A DNA stretch of 64,000 nucleotides from Bacillota bacterium (GTDB lineage Bacteria > Bacillota > Dethiobacteria > DTU022): contig JAWSUE010000003.1 of NCBI GenBank assembly GCA_033549065.1, forward strand, positions 124,001 to 188,000, written 5' to 3'. A program made the translations under genes and the position numbers. The notes beneath the pieces were generated by a model, which searched no databases, was not told the origin of the DNA, and was given only the letters and a program-made list of their open reading frames with translations. Below, piece by piece: positions 34,618 to 43,665 of this stretch; the first letter of the stretch is position 1; every line of letters begins with the position of its first letter.

Positions 34618-34688
34618 GTTATTAAATCTCCTCCCAGCCTATTTTCGAACATATCACCAATTTGTTCATATTATGTTTAAGATTTAAA

Positions 34689-35243
34689 CTAATCAGCAGG
34701 TACCTTCTGGATAAAATCTTTCCAGTATTTTTTCCAGGTTTCTGAAGATTCTTCATCTGGTAGTTTACTATGAGTGACCGTTAACAAAGATTTGCCTTTA
34801 GCTTTATTATTAACGGATACGGCAAGCTGGCTTCCATCGGATAAATTCACGCGCCAGTAACGCCATTTCTCTGTTTCGCTAATACGCGGATTGCCTATCA
34901 TCGATAAATTATTAAATTTTTTGATCCCATCTATGAAGCTAAGCCACTGCCCAAAGACCTGATCCATCGAACCTGTCAGCGTTCTGCTCGCAGATACCTG
35001 AAAATAACCAGCACCGGTCTGGCCTACCTTCCGCCTGCCTGTGATGCGTTCAAATTCGACAGTAATAGTTTGAGCCCACCAACTATCTACTTTATATTCC
35101 GTTTCAAGTATTTTCACAATATCTTTATGCGTTAGGTTTTCAGCTTTTATTTCTTTCAACCTGGCAAGCCAGTCATCCCACGATCTGCCGGTTGCTTCGA
35201 TTACCGCTTCATTTGAAATCGACTGTGAACTATCTTTACTCAT
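34689..35243 (-). CDS. DUF4287 plus SRPBCC-like protein
   Basis: About 184 residues. The first 80 hold a DUF4287-like unit (A-T-G-R-S-W-D-D-W, L-T-H-K-D-I-V-K-I-L, S-W-W-A-Q-T-I-T-V-E-F-E-R), and the rest a lipid-binding START/AHSA1-like half-barrel (S-A-S-R-T-L, K-W-R-Y-W-R-V-N, W-K-K-Y-W). Such proteins may bind a small hydrophobic ligand. ATG 35243 follows AAAGGGTGG. The REP cluster begins 16 bases upstream, so its promoter may lie in or beyond the repeats. Confidence 0.65.
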   Translation of the reverse strand: MSKDSSQSISNEAVIEATGRSWDDWLARLKEIKAENLTHKDIVKILETEYKVDSWWAQTITVEFERITGRRKVGQTGAGYFQVSASRTLTGSMDQVFGQWLSFIDGIKKFNNLSMIGNPRISETEKWRYWRVNLSDGSQLAVSVNNKAKGKSLLTVTHSKLPDEESSETWKKYWKDFIQKVPAD

Positions 35244-35258
35244 TCCATCCACCCTTTC

Positions 35259-35352
35259 CGTGTCAGCGGGACGGTTCTCCCGTGTCAGCGGGACGGTTCT
35301 CCTGACACATTTCTCGCGTGTCAGCGTGTCAAAGGGACGGTTCTCCTGACAC
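35259..35352 (+). repeat. REP cluster, three units, left of the REP-associated transposase
   Basis: Three units with core GGGACGGTTCTCC and inverted ends GTGTCA/TGACAC. Unit 1 (35259-35280) is an exact 22-base tandem copy of the start of unit 2 (35281-35308) and lacks its right end. Unit 3 spans 35318-35352, with a duplicated GTGTCA inside. They can fold as hairpins and belong to the same family as 36211, 52778, 60248, 60296 and 60957. Confidence 0.85.
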
Positions 35353-35389
35353 TATTTAGAGGTTACCTGACAAATATTTTCGCTTCATT

Positions 35390-36166
35390 TCATGTTTTCC
35401 CAGCTCTTTCAATAATACCTCTGTTTATTTCCGTTATTTCCGCTAACTGCCTGATTCTAGCTCCACTGTCTTTCAGTGTTTTTAGTATCCTATTCCGCAC
35501 TTTCTTATCCATGGTTTTAACCAATTTTGGATCAGCCTGTCCGGTCAATTCTTTAATCAATTTAACTACCTGCTGATCCGAAATATTCTTGTTTTCTTCA
35601 TCATCGATATCCAAGCATTCGTCTCTGTTTTTCATGAGCATAAATGATTTGTAAGCAGTTACCGCCAATGGAGGATCTGGATTAAAAATTTTTAAGATAA
35701 AACTAAAATCAACAAGCTCACCGGTTTGATTCAAGTAGCTGTTATGACTGCTCCATTCAAAGTCTGATATATCTTTTACTATCTTAGCATTAAGTGGATT
35801 CTGATGAATGTACCGCAAAACTACAAATAAATATAGATCATCTTCAACCGGTTCACTTTTAAACCGGTCCTGAAAAAGGTGCCCACTACGCTCATATTTT
35901 TTATTAAACCAAAACACATAACTTACTCCGATTCGTTTTAATGTCAGGTCAATTGGCTCTTGGCCTTCCTTCAGTAATAAATGTATATGGTTATCCATGA
36001 GGCAGTATCCAAAAACATCATAGCCTGAGGACTTTTTATATTTCAATAGTGCAGATAAAAATTTTTCTCTGTCATTCCGATCAAGAAATATTTTTTGCTT
36101 GTTGATACCCCGAATCATGATGTGATAAATTCCTGTATTGCTTTTTTCTCTCGCTTGTCTTGGCAT
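35390..36166 (-). CDS. REP-associated tyrosine transposase (Y1_Tnp/IS200-like)
   Basis: 258 residues. The Y1 transposase domain holds T-G-I-Y-H-I-M-I-R-G, the metal-binding H-x-H in M-D-N-H-I-H-L-L-L (about residue 60) and a Tyr in V-L-R-Y-I-H-Q-N-P (about 120). The helical C-terminus (L-T-G-Q-A-D-P, R-I-R-Q-L-A-E-I) resembles a helix-turn-helix. REP units of opposite orientation flank it (35259-35352 and 36211-36238), as expected for a domesticated single-copy REP transposase that cuts and joins REP ends. Length is normal and no disruption is seen. Confidence 0.88.
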   Translation of the reverse strand: MPRQAREKSNTGIYHIMIRGINKQKIFLDRNDREKFLSALLKYKKSSGYDVFGYCLMDNHIHLLLKEGQEPIDLTLKRIGVSYVFWFNKKYERSGHLFQDRFKSEPVEDDLYLFVVLRYIHQNPLNAKIVKDISDFEWSSHNSYLNQTGELVDFSFILKIFNPDPPLAVTAYKSFMLMKNRDECLDIDDEENKNISDQQVVKLIKELTGQADPKLVKTMDKKVRNRILKTLKDSGARIRQLAEITEINRGIIERAGKT

Positions 36167-36210
36167 GATTGTAAACCTCGTTTTTGCATACTATATCAGA
36201 TGAAAAATAA

Positions 36211-36238
36211 TGTGTCAAAAGAACCGTCCCCGTGACAC
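36211..36238 (-). repeat. REP unit right of the transposase, abutting lepA
   Basis: TGTGTCA...GAACCGTCCCC...TGACAC in the inverse orientation to the cluster at 35259. It ends one base before the lepA stop codon complement at 36240 and may act as the lepA terminator. Confidence 0.85.
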
Positions 36239-36239
36239 G

Positions 36240-38039
36240 TTATTTGACTTTCAGGACTGCGGTAAAGGCTTCCTGGGGGATTTCAACTCTTCCGATCTTT
36301 TTCATTTTTTTCTTACCTTCTTTTTGTTTTTCAAGCAGTTTTCTTTTACGAGTTACATCGCCGCCGTATAATTTTTCAGTAACATTTTTGCGTAAAGCTT
36401 TTATTGTTTCCCTGGCAATTATCTTATTTTCGAGAGCTGCCTGAATAGGAACATCAAACATCTGCCTCGGAATAATCTCCTTTAATTTCTCGACCATTTC
36501 CCTGCCCCTCTGGTAAGCTTTATCCCTGTGAATAATAAATGAAAGTGCATCAACCTTTTCCGTATTGACCAGGATATCCATCAAAACCAGGGAAGATATC
36601 CTGTAACCATGAATCGTGTAATCAAGTGAAGCATAGCCCCTTGTCCTGGATTTCAACAAATCAAAATAATCATATATGATTTCTGCCAGTGGTAAATAAT
36701 ATGAAAGCCTGACTCTTCCTGATTCCAGGTATTCCGTATTACGGAATTCTCCTCTTTTTTCCTGGCAGAGCTCCATGACTGCTCCCAGGTATTCTTCAGG
36801 GGTAAATATTGAAGCTTCCACATAAGGTTCTTCTATAGCAACTCGCTCATCAGTATTAGGCATCAGGACCGGGTTATCAACTTCAATTATATTCCCATTT
36901 TTCAGGTGAACTTTGTAAATTACACTTGGTGCAGATACAATCAAATCCAGACCGTATTCCCTCTCCAAACGCTCCCGCACTATATCCATATGCAGCAGCC
37001 CCAGGAAACCGCAGCGAAAACCTAGTCCAAGAGCAGTGGATTTTTCCGGTTCATAAGAGAGTGCTGAATCATTTAGTGTTAAGCGTTCAATAGCCTCGCG
37101 CAAGATCGCATAATCATTGCTGTCCTGGGGAAATAAGCCGCAAAATACCATGGAAACCACTTTACGGTAGCCGGGCAGTGCCTGACTGGCCGGGTTTTCA
37201 GCCTTTGTTATGGTATCCCCGACCCTTGCGTCACTAACATTCTTGATAGAAGCCATCAGGTAACCCACTTCTCCTGCTGACAGAGCTGAAGTTGGCCTCA
37301 TCATAGGCCGGAATACCCCTGTTTCTGTTACTTCGAACATCTTCCCAGTATTCATGAATTGTATCTTTTCGCCGACCTTGATACTACCTTCCATTATCCT
37401 TATATAAGCAATTACACCCCTGTATTTATCATAGTGGGAATCAAAGACCAGAGCTCTTAAAGGTGCTTCCATACCACTCTGTCCCGGTGGGGGTATTTTT
37501 TTCACAACAGCTTCTAAAACTTCTTCGATACCAATACCCTGCTTCGCTGATACCTCGAGAGCTACTTCAGCTTCACTGCCAATGATATCCACCAGTTCCT
37601 GCCTGATTCTATCCGGGTCTGCATTATCCAGGTCAATCTTATTGATAACCGGAACAATTGTCAGGTTCTGCTCCACAGCCAGGTACATGTTGGCCAGAGT
37701 CTGTGCTTCAATACCCTGTACAGCATCAACAACCAGGATTGCTCCTTCACAAGCTGCAAGGCTTCTGGAAACTTCATAAGTAAAATCAACATGACCCGGT
37801 GTATCTATCAGGTTCAGGATATATTCTTCCCCATCCCTGGCCTTATACTGAAGACGAACCGCCTGAAGCTTGATCGTTATTCCCCGCTCACGCTCCAGAT
37901 CCATCTGATCGAGAACCTGTTCCTTCATCTGCCGGGCAGTTAAAGTGCCGGTACTCTCCAGCAACCTGTCAGCCAATGTTGATTTGCCATGATCAATATG
38001 AGCAATGATGCAAAAGTTCCTGATATTATTCGCTTTCAA
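36240..38039 (-). CDS. lepA: Elongation factor 4 (LepA)
   Basis: 599 residues, full length. G1 [10 protein letters not shown]3 D-T-P-G-H, G4 N-K-I-D, G5 S-A-K, then translation-factor domains II, III and V and the LepA-specific C-terminal domain ending [13 protein letters not shown]. LepA is a ribosomal GTPase affecting initiation and 30S biogenesis. AGGTTATAAT-type RBS (GGAGGTTATAA) before ATG 38039. Its upstream neighbour is divergent. Confidence 0.97.
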   Translation of the reverse strand: MKANNIRNFCIIAHIDHGKSTLADRLLESTGTLTARQMKEQVLDQMDLERERGITIKLQAVRLQYKARDGEEYILNLIDTPGHVDFTYEVSRSLAACEGAILVVDAVQGIEAQTLANMYLAVEQNLTIVPVINKIDLDNADPDRIRQELVDIIGSEAEVALEVSAKQGIGIEEVLEAVVKKIPPPGQSGMEAPLRALVFDSHYDKYRGVIAYIRIMEGSIKVGEKIQFMNTGKMFEVTETGVFRPMMRPTSALSAGEVGYLMASIKNVSDARVGDTITKAENPASQALPGYRKVVSMVFCGLFPQDSNDYAILREAIERLTLNDSALSYEPEKSTALGLGFRCGFLGLLHMDIVRERLEREYGLDLIVSAPSVIYKVHLKNGNIIEVDNPVLMPNTDERVAIEEPYVEASIFTPEEYLGAVMELCQEKRGEFRNTEYLESGRVRLSYYLPLAEIIYDYFDLLKSRTRGYASLDYTIHGYRISSLVLMDILVNTEKVDALSFIIHRDKAYQRGREMVEKLKEIIPRQMFDVPIQAALENKIIARETIKALRKNVTEKLYGGDVTRKRKLLEKQKEGKKKMKKIGRVEIPQEAFTAVLKVK

Positions 38040-38210
38040 ATTATAACCTCCATGAACTCAACACCTGCTAGTCTCGTTGGATTATATCACCCTGAAAGGC
38101 GCTCTTCAATAAACTGTTCTCCCAAAGGTTTTTCTATCTGAAACTACATGCATGCCCCTTTTGATATAATAATGATAGAATCACTAAAAAAATGCAAAGA
38201 AGGTTTGGTA

Positions 38211-38918
38211 ATGAATACAAATACCTATATGAAATTCGTTATTTTACCGTTTGTAGTGTTATTAATTATGCTATTTGCTGTGGGCTGTGTTTCAGAAAGC
38301 AGTCCGGAAGAAATGCCCGAACCAACGATAGATGTTGTTTCCGAAGCAACTGAACAGCGCTATAAAGAATTGGAGATCAGGGACTATGAAGGTGCCAGAC
38401 TTGATCCTTCAGTAGGCCCACGGGATAATTCAATATCTGGCATACAGCAGGTCGATATCAATAATTATAATCTCAAAATCTCCGGATTGGTGGAAAATCC
38501 AATTGCCCTTAGCTATGAAGAAGTCCTGGAGAAAGAGAGCTTCCAAAGGTTAATCACCCTGTACTGCGTGGAAGGCTGGGATGCCACGATTTTGTGGGAA
38601 GGGGTCAGGATAATGGATCTTCTAAATGATGCTGCCGTCCTGGATACAGCAGAAATTGCAATCTTCCATTGTGTGGATGGCTATACAACTTCCATGCCCA
38701 TCGAAACCATTGAATCCAGAAATATGCTGTTAGCTTATTCAAGCAACGGTATAACCCTACCTGATTCACTGGGCTTTCCTTTTATCGTGATCGCCGAAGA
38801 TAAACTCGGTTACAAGTGGGCCCGCTGGGTAAATGAAATTGAACTGTCAGATGATCTTGACTACGAAGGATTCTGGGAAAGCAGAGGCTATTCAAATGAT
38901 GCTGAAACCAGCCAGTAA
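38211..38918 (+). CDS. Molybdopterin-binding (sulfite oxidase-like) lipoprotein
   Basis: About 235 residues. A lipoprotein signal ends L-L-I-M-L-F-A-V-G-C (Cys about 26). The rest is an Oxidored_molyb domain with the Mo-ligand Cys in T-L-Y-C-V-E-G-W, L-W-E-G-V-R, and G-F-P-F-I-V-I-A-E-D-K-L-G-Y-K-W-A-R-W. It would be a membrane-bound extracytoplasmic molybdoenzyme or molybdopterin-binding protein; the substrate is unknown. ATG 38211 follows GAAGG at suitable distance; an ATG at 38148 would put extra residues before the signal. The convergent or adjacent genes give no partner. Confidence 0.78.
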   Translation: MNTNTYMKFVILPFVVLLIMLFAVGCVSESSPEEMPEPTIDVVSEATEQRYKELEIRDYEGARLDPSVGPRDNSISGIQQVDINNYNLKISGLVENPIALSYEEVLEKESFQRLITLYCVEGWDATILWEGVRIMDLLNDAAVLDTAEIAIFHCVDGYTTSMPIETIESRNMLLAYSSNGITLPDSLGFPFIVIAEDKLGYKWARWVNEIELSDDLDYEGFWESRGYSNDAETSQ

Positions 38919-39024
38919 TTAATAATAAAACACTCACAGTCACTTAATTATCGAAATTTAATAGGTGTCTGCTAATTATATTATAAGTCTGGTAGAAATA
39001 TTACGATAAAGGAGGCTGAACAGT

Positions 39025-39516
39025 ATGTCGAGAAAAATGGCGCTACTTATAACTGGCGGACTGGTGATCTCACTGCTGGTTAATATATTTGTTGTTTCCA
39101 ATATCATCCGATTCAGGAATGATGCATTATCGGTAATCGTAACAACCAGGGATGGGCTGAGCAGGCTGACTTCAGAGCCCTTCATTGCGGAGGTTGCGGT
39201 TGATCAGGTTATTCCTCTAGAGCTGGAAATTGAAATCGATGAAACAATCAATGTTCCGATTGACACCACTTACTATCTTGATACAACCGTTCAAACCACA
39301 GTGGTGCTGCCATTAGTCGGACCACAGCGAATTACAATTCCCATTCGAGAAAATATTCCTCTCCAGCTTGAACTGGCACTGCCGGTCCAGTTAAATTTTC
39401 CCATTTCAACAGAATATCACCTGGACGCTGTTCTGCCGGTTTTAGTATCACTGCCACCCGAGACTGTAGAAATCATTGATCAAACACTTCAGGAGATTGA
39501 AGACGACCTGCGATAG
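39025..39516 (+). CDS. Hypothetical membrane-anchored protein with beta-rich repeats
   Basis: 163 residues: one N-terminal TM (about 5-27) then an extracytoplasmic region of alternating Ile/Val/Leu with polar residues. Three similar segments (P-L-E-L-E-I-E-I-D, I-P-L-Q-L-E-L-A-L-P, L-D-A-V-L-P-V-L-V-S-L-P) suggest stacked beta strands. A short acidic helix ends it. No family is recognised. RBS AAAGGAGG before ATG 39025; stop TAG. It may act in the envelope. It is not obviously linked to the carbon monoxide dehydrogenase operon, which has its own promoter. Confidence 0.65.
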   Translation: MSRKMALLITGGLVISLLVNIFVVSNIIRFRNDALSVIVTTRDGLSRLTSEPFIAEVAVDQVIPLELEIEIDETINVPIDTTYYLDTTVQTTVVLPLVGPQRITIPIRENIPLQLELALPVQLNFPISTEYHLDAVLPVLVSLPPETVEIIDQTLQEIEDDLR

Positions 39517-39559
39517 ATTACTGTTTAAAAATTTCTTTCAGATATTTATATCTATTTCA

Positions 39560-39588
39560 TTGACTTGAAATCTAAATTTTGATATTTT
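39560..39588 (+). promoter_or_regulatory. Promoter of the carbon monoxide dehydrogenase operon
   Basis: TTGACT (39560-39565), 17 bases, TATTTT (39583-39588). A start near 39595 would give a leader of about 127 bases before the ATG at 39722. No CRP/CooA-like palindrome is evident. Confidence 0.55.
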
Positions 39589-39595
39589 CAAGCCA

Positions 39596-39690
39596 GACGA
39601 ACATAGCAATGGAGATACCACTTCATTGCAGACAAGGTTGCAGCTACCGTCCAAAGGTTGAAAAGGTGGCAATAAGCCCCGGATCAAAAT
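39596..39690 (+). ncRNA. Structured leader, candidate cis-regulatory RNA of the cooF-cooS operon
   Basis: The leader can fold into stem A, GCAATGGAG (39606-39614) with CTTCATTGC (39621-39629), one G-U pair. A second domain has GGTT (39636-39639) pairing AGCC (39675-39678) and GCTACC (39643-39648) pairing GGTGGC (39665-39670), with an A-rich loop. It sits between a good promoter and a Shine-Dalgarno AAAGGAGG. It does not match a riboswitch class I can name. A metal, cofactor or CO-linked signal is conceivable (inference). Confidence 0.5.
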
Positions 39691-39721
39691 AGCTCAAAAC
39701 AGAGTTAAAGGAGGTAGATGC

Positions 39722-40339
39722 ATGAAAACGGTGTTTGTACAACCAGAACGATGTGTTGGCTGTAAACAGTGTGAAATTGCCTGTGCTGTTGAACACTCGC
39801 AAAGTAAGGATCTTTTCAAAGCTGTTTTTGAAAGCCCCAAACCGAAACCACGCATTCAGGTCGGCCCAGGAATTTACCTCAACTCATCTTTTCCCAATAA
39901 ATGCAGACATTGCGACCCCGCTCCCTGCATGGCTGTATGCCCTACCGCAGCTATCAACAGAACCCCGGACAGAGAAATTGTTCTTATCGATGGCAACAAG
40001 TGCATCAGCTGCGCCATGTGTGCCATGGTCTGTCCTTTCGATGTAATTCGCTACTACGAAACTGCAGATGCATTAAAAGGTAAAATTGTTGCATTGAAAT
40101 GCGACCATTGTGTTGATCGTCAATCCAGGGGGCTTGAGCCTGCCTGCGTCGAGGTCTGCAAAGTTAATGCGCTGCTATTCGGTGATATTAATGAACTGGC
40201 CAGAAGCTCCTCTTCTCAGCTGGCCAAAGCTGTATCTGTTGCAGCAGCTTCTGTTCCACCTGAACCAGCCCACCTGCCGGAAAACTTCCAAGCCTGGCGC
40301 AAATTCGGGGAAACCGTTTCCAAATTAAATGAACGGTAG
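39722..40339 (+). CDS. cooF: CooF-like 4Fe-4S electron-transfer protein
   Basis: 205 residues with four ferredoxin-type Cys clusters: C-V-G-C-K-Q-C-E-I-A-C at 12-22, C-R-H-C...C-M-A-V-C-P in the middle, C-I-S-C-A-M-C-A-M-V-C-P, and C-D-H-C-V-D...C-V-E-V-C. This is the HycB/CooF family. CooF takes electrons from the CooS subunit and passes them on. The cooS gene follows after 47 bases and the flavoprotein after that. ATG 39722 behind AAAGGAGG. Stop is TAG. Confidence 0.88.
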   Translation: MKTVFVQPERCVGCKQCEIACAVEHSQSKDLFKAVFESPKPKPRIQVGPGIYLNSSFPNKCRHCDPAPCMAVCPTAAINRTPDREIVLIDGNKCISCAMCAMVCPFDVIRYYETADALKGKIVALKCDHCVDRQSRGLEPACVEVCKVNALLFGDINELARSSSSQLAKAVSVAAASVPPEPAHLPENFQAWRKFGETVSKLNER

Positions 40340-40386
40340 TCTAAATTTCCGCGTACCTTTTTATTTTTTTAATGAGGAGGATCAAG

Positions 40387-42291
40387 ATGACTGATCACTA
40401 CAAAGATTTGAGTATTGCCCAGGATGCGCAAAAGATATTGCGCATCGCCGGTGAGGAAAATATTGAAACTGTATGGGATCGTCTGCATGCGCAGGAACCA
40501 CAGTGTGGTTACTGTGCTCTCGGTTTAAGCTGCCGCAACTGTGCGATGGGCCCCTGCCGGATTGATCCCTTCGGTGAAGGGCCACAAAAAGGCGTATGTG
40601 GTGCAGACGCCGATGTAATTGTAGCCCGCAACCTGGCCCGTACAATTGCCGCGGGAGCATCCGCTCATTCAGACCATGGAAGAGATATTCTGGAAGCCCT
40701 CTATCATGTCGGAGCCGGTGATACCAACTCCTATCAGGTTAACGATGAAGAAAAGCTAAAACGTGTTGCCGGTGAATTTGGTATTTCTGTTGATGGCAAA
40801 GATGCAAAGACCCTGGCAAAGGAACTGGCCTGGGAAATGATGGAAGATTTTGGCACCCGAAAGGAAAGTCTTACCTTCCTGGACAGAGTTCCTCCTGCCC
40901 GCCGGGAGCTGTGGGAAAAACTGCATATTACCCCGCGCGGAATAGATCGTGAAAATGTTGAAACACTGCATCGAACTCACATGGGTGTGGACAATGATTA
41001 TATTAATATACTTTTACATGCCCTGCGAACCAGCCTTTCCGACGGCTGGGGGGGCTCAATGATCGCCACAGAAGTTTCCGATATTCTTTTTGGCACCCCT
41101 TCGCCCCTTTCATCAAAAGCAAACCTCGGAGTGCTCAAACCCGATATGGTCAATATTGCTCTACACGGTCACAATCCCATGCTTTCCGATGTTATAGTGC
41201 AGGCAGCCTCTGACCCGACTCTGCAAAAATTAGCCGAAGAGCAGGGAGCAAAAGGCATAAATCTGGTTGGCCTATGCTGTACAGGAAACGAATTACAGAT
41301 GAGGCGGGGAATCCCGATGGCTGGTAATCACCTTATCCAGGAACTGGTAATAATGACCGGCGCGCTGGAGGCAATGCTGGTCGATTACCAGTGCATAATG
41401 CCATCTGTAGTTGAAGTCGCCAAATGCTTCCACACGAAGGTGATCTCAACATTTGATAAGGCAAAATTTACCGGCGCAACCCATATCTCATTTGATCCAA
41501 AACGGGGAATTGAAATCGGCAGGGAAATTGTCAAAATGGCTGTCGAGAATTACTCTAACCGTATTCCAGACAGAGTAAACATCCCTGTCTCGCCGACAGA
41601 AATGATGGCCGGCTTCTCCGTTGAAGCAATCGTCGGGGCGCTCGGTGGAAGCCCTGCTCCTCTTGTAGATGCGATCAAAGCTGGCAGTATTAGAGGTGCT
41701 GCTGCTGTCGTTGGCTGTAATAACCCGAAGATCAAGCACGATTATGGACATGTAACCCTGACCCGCCGCCTGATTGAAAATGATATCCTGGTAGTCGTTA
41801 CCGGCTGCAGTGCAGTTGCCAACGGTAAAGCAGGCTTGATGGTCCCTGGAGCCGCTGAACTGGCTGGAAAAGGGCTCAAAGAAGTTTGCAACGCCCTAGG
41901 GATTCCTCCGGTTCTTCACATGGGTTCATGTGTCGATAATACCCGTATCCTGGTCCTCGCGGCCGCACTGGCCAACTTCCTGGGAACTGATATCGATAAA
42001 CTTCCGCTGGCCGGTGCAGCTCCAGAATGGTATTCAGAAAAAGCAGTTTCAATCGGTGCGTATGTTGTGGCGTCCGGTATTTATACCGTACTGGGCGTAC
42101 AACCTAATATATTCGGCAGCCCGAATGTCGTAAATCTTCTGGCCGGCGGCCTGAATGATGTGGTCGGTGCATCATTTGCCGTTGAACCAGACCCCGAAAA
42201 GGCAGCCGTACTGATCAGACGCCATATCGAAAGTAAACGTAAAGGACTGGGCTTACCGGCTTTGGATCCTGATAAAATACAAATGTCTTAA
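40387..42291 (+). CDS. cooS: Anaerobic carbon monoxide dehydrogenase catalytic subunit (CooS)
   Basis: About 634 residues, the NiFeS CODH. The N-terminal C-G-Y-C-A-L-G-L-S-C-R-N-C-A-M-G-P-C carries the B- and D-cluster cysteines. The C-cluster ligands appear as H-G-H-N-P-M, G-L-C-C-T-G-N-E, D-Y-Q-C-I-M-P, V-G-C-N-N, T-G-C-S-A and M-G-S-C-V-D. It oxidises CO with water to CO2. No acetyl-CoA synthase or hydrogenase genes adjoin, so this is a mono-functional CODH coupled through CooF. ATG 40387 is chosen because an ATG at 40372 lies before the GAGGAGG site. Confidence 0.95.
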   Translation: MTDHYKDLSIAQDAQKILRIAGEENIETVWDRLHAQEPQCGYCALGLSCRNCAMGPCRIDPFGEGPQKGVCGADADVIVARNLARTIAAGASAHSDHGRDILEALYHVGAGDTNSYQVNDEEKLKRVAGEFGISVDGKDAKTLAKELAWEMMEDFGTRKESLTFLDRVPPARRELWEKLHITPRGIDRENVETLHRTHMGVDNDYINILLHALRTSLSDGWGGSMIATEVSDILFGTPSPLSSKANLGVLKPDMVNIALHGHNPMLSDVIVQAASDPTLQKLAEEQGAKGINLVGLCCTGNELQMRRGIPMAGNHLIQELVIMTGALEAMLVDYQCIMPSVVEVAKCFHTKVISTFDKAKFTGATHISFDPKRGIEIGREIVKMAVENYSNRIPDRVNIPVSPTEMMAGFSVEAIVGALGGSPAPLVDAIKAGSIRGAAAVVGCNNPKIKHDYGHVTLTRRLIENDILVVVTGCSAVANGKAGLMVPGAAELAGKGLKEVCNALGIPPVLHMGSCVDNTRILVLAAALANFLGTDIDKLPLAGAAPEWYSEKAVSIGAYVVASGIYTVLGVQPNIFGSPNVVNLLAGGLNDVVGASFAVEPDPEKAAVLIRRHIESKRKGLGLPALDPDKIQMS

Positions 42292-42338
42292 GAGCGCCGA
42301 CCTTTCTGGTCATAACCGGTCAAAGGAGTGATCAACAA

Positions 42339-43586
42339 GTGACAAAAATAATTATTATCGGCGCCGGACCGGCAGGTGTAACTGCTGCAGAAACTGTCTG
42401 CCGCTTTGATGAACTTGCGGATATTATAATGTTATCAAGTGAACCGTATCCGCCCTATTCTCCTCCGGCATTGGTCGAGTACTTTCTTACAGGCGAGCCC
42501 GTCCATTTCTGGAAAGGTAAAGACTTCCCGGAGAAATTGTCTATTGAATTCCGCCCTGGAATCCGAGTAAAACATATACAAACCGAGAAAAAAACCATCA
42601 TTCTGGACAGCGGTGATACGCTTGCTTATGATCGTCTGCTTATTGCTGCAGGGGCCAGGTTATACACTCCACTTGATGGGTCCGATAAAGAAGGAATCCA
42701 TAACTTTAAATCTCTTATGGCTGGAGAGAAACTGTTGTCACGGGTTCGAGCTGGAGAAGTTAAAACAGCTTTAATTGTAGGGGCCGGATTCATCGGTGTG
42801 GAAATTGCCCTGCTGCTTAATGAATTAGGCATAGCCGTCAAAATGCTGGTTCGCTCCAGGATAATGCGGGGAATGCTTGACCCTGAAACTTCAGCATTTA
42901 TTATGAACATGCTGCGTGCAAGAGGGATTGAAATAATTGAGGGCGAAGATGCCGATGCGCTAGCCTTCACCGGAAGGGACAGAGCCGAAGGAGTGCAGAT
43001 GAGATCGGGGAAGGAACTACAAGCCGATCTGCTGGTTGCTGCAACCGGACTGAAGCCAAACATCGAGTTCCTCGAAGGCTCAGGAATAGAAAGCGACTGG
43101 GGAGTTATGGTAGATGAAAAACTCTGCACAAACTATCCTGATGTTTATGCAGCAGGAGATATAGCGGAAACTACTGATCGGGTCAGTGGACGCCGCTATG
43201 CTCATGCTAATTTCCCAAATGCTGTAGCCCAAGGGGTGGTTGCCGGCCTTAACCTGCTGGGTCATGATGTAGTTTATAACGGCTCAGACAGTATGAACAG
43301 CCTTAAACATCTTGGGTTACCCGTCATGGCAGCAGGTATCATGGAAGGCGAAGAGTTATCCGTTCGCAGCGACGGTAACTTGCGGAAATTATGGGTCAAA
43401 GATGACAGGTTGGTCGGCTTCCGCCTGGCCGGCGACATAGGCGGAGCCGGAATATACCTTTCCCTGATCAGGCGTGCTGTTCCAATCTCTACCATAAAAG
43501 ATAAATTGACTGACAAAAATTTCGGCATGGCTTATCTGATGGAATCAGCCCTTGATCCCACCATAAATATTGTTCGCGAATATTAG
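42339..43586 (+). CDS. CODH-associated FAD/NAD(P)-dependent oxidoreductase
   Basis: 415 residues, pyridine-nucleotide-disulfide oxidoreductase class I fold without a redox Cys pair. FAD motif I-I-I-G-A-G-P-A-G-V-T-A, NAD motif I-V-G-A-G-F-I-G-V-E-I-A, second FAD motif V-Y-A-A-G-D-I-A-E. A cooF-cooS-flavoprotein arrangement is known from several anaerobes, where it is thought to couple CO oxidation to NAD(P)H through CooF. GTG start 42339 behind AAAGGAGTG. It ends TAG 23 bases before a terminator. Confidence 0.85.
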   Translation: MTKIIIIGAGPAGVTAAETVCRFDELADIIMLSSEPYPPYSPPALVEYFLTGEPVHFWKGKDFPEKLSIEFRPGIRVKHIQTEKKTIILDSGDTLAYDRLLIAAGARLYTPLDGSDKEGIHNFKSLMAGEKLLSRVRAGEVKTALIVGAGFIGVEIALLLNELGIAVKMLVRSRIMRGMLDPETSAFIMNMLRARGIEIIEGEDADALAFTGRDRAEGVQMRSGKELQADLLVAATGLKPNIEFLEGSGIESDWGVMVDEKLCTNYPDVYAAGDIAETTDRVSGRRYAHANFPNAVAQGVVAGLNLLGHDVVYNGSDSMNSLKHLGLPVMAAGIMEGEELSVRSDGNLRKLWVKDDRLVGFRLAGDIGGAGIYLSLIRRAVPISTIKDKLTDKNFGMAYLMESALDPTINIVREY

Positions 43587-43608
43587 CCGGCAACCACAGT
43601 AAATATTT

Positions 43609-43639
43609 AACGGAGAGGTAAAAAAATAGCCTCTCCGTT
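43609..43639. terminator. Terminator of the CODH operon
   Basis: AACGGAGAGG (43609-43618) and CCTCTCCGTT (43630-43639) form a ten-base stem with an 11-base A-rich loop. T-rich sequence follows on + and the A-rich loop gives little on -. It also separates the convergent dehydrogenase gene. Confidence 0.75.
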
Positions 43640-43665
43640 ATCATTTTCTCATGTCAAACCGGTTT

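Noticed and set aside
35259-35352. CRISPR array
   Set aside because: Units are not regularly spaced with unique spacers, the core is palindromic-ended REP and a REP transposase is adjacent.
39596-39690. Assignment of the leader to c-di-GMP-I, moco or other known riboswitch
   Set aside because: Only short similarities (for example G-C-A-A-x-x-G-C-C) were seen; the required conserved cores are not present, so no class is named.
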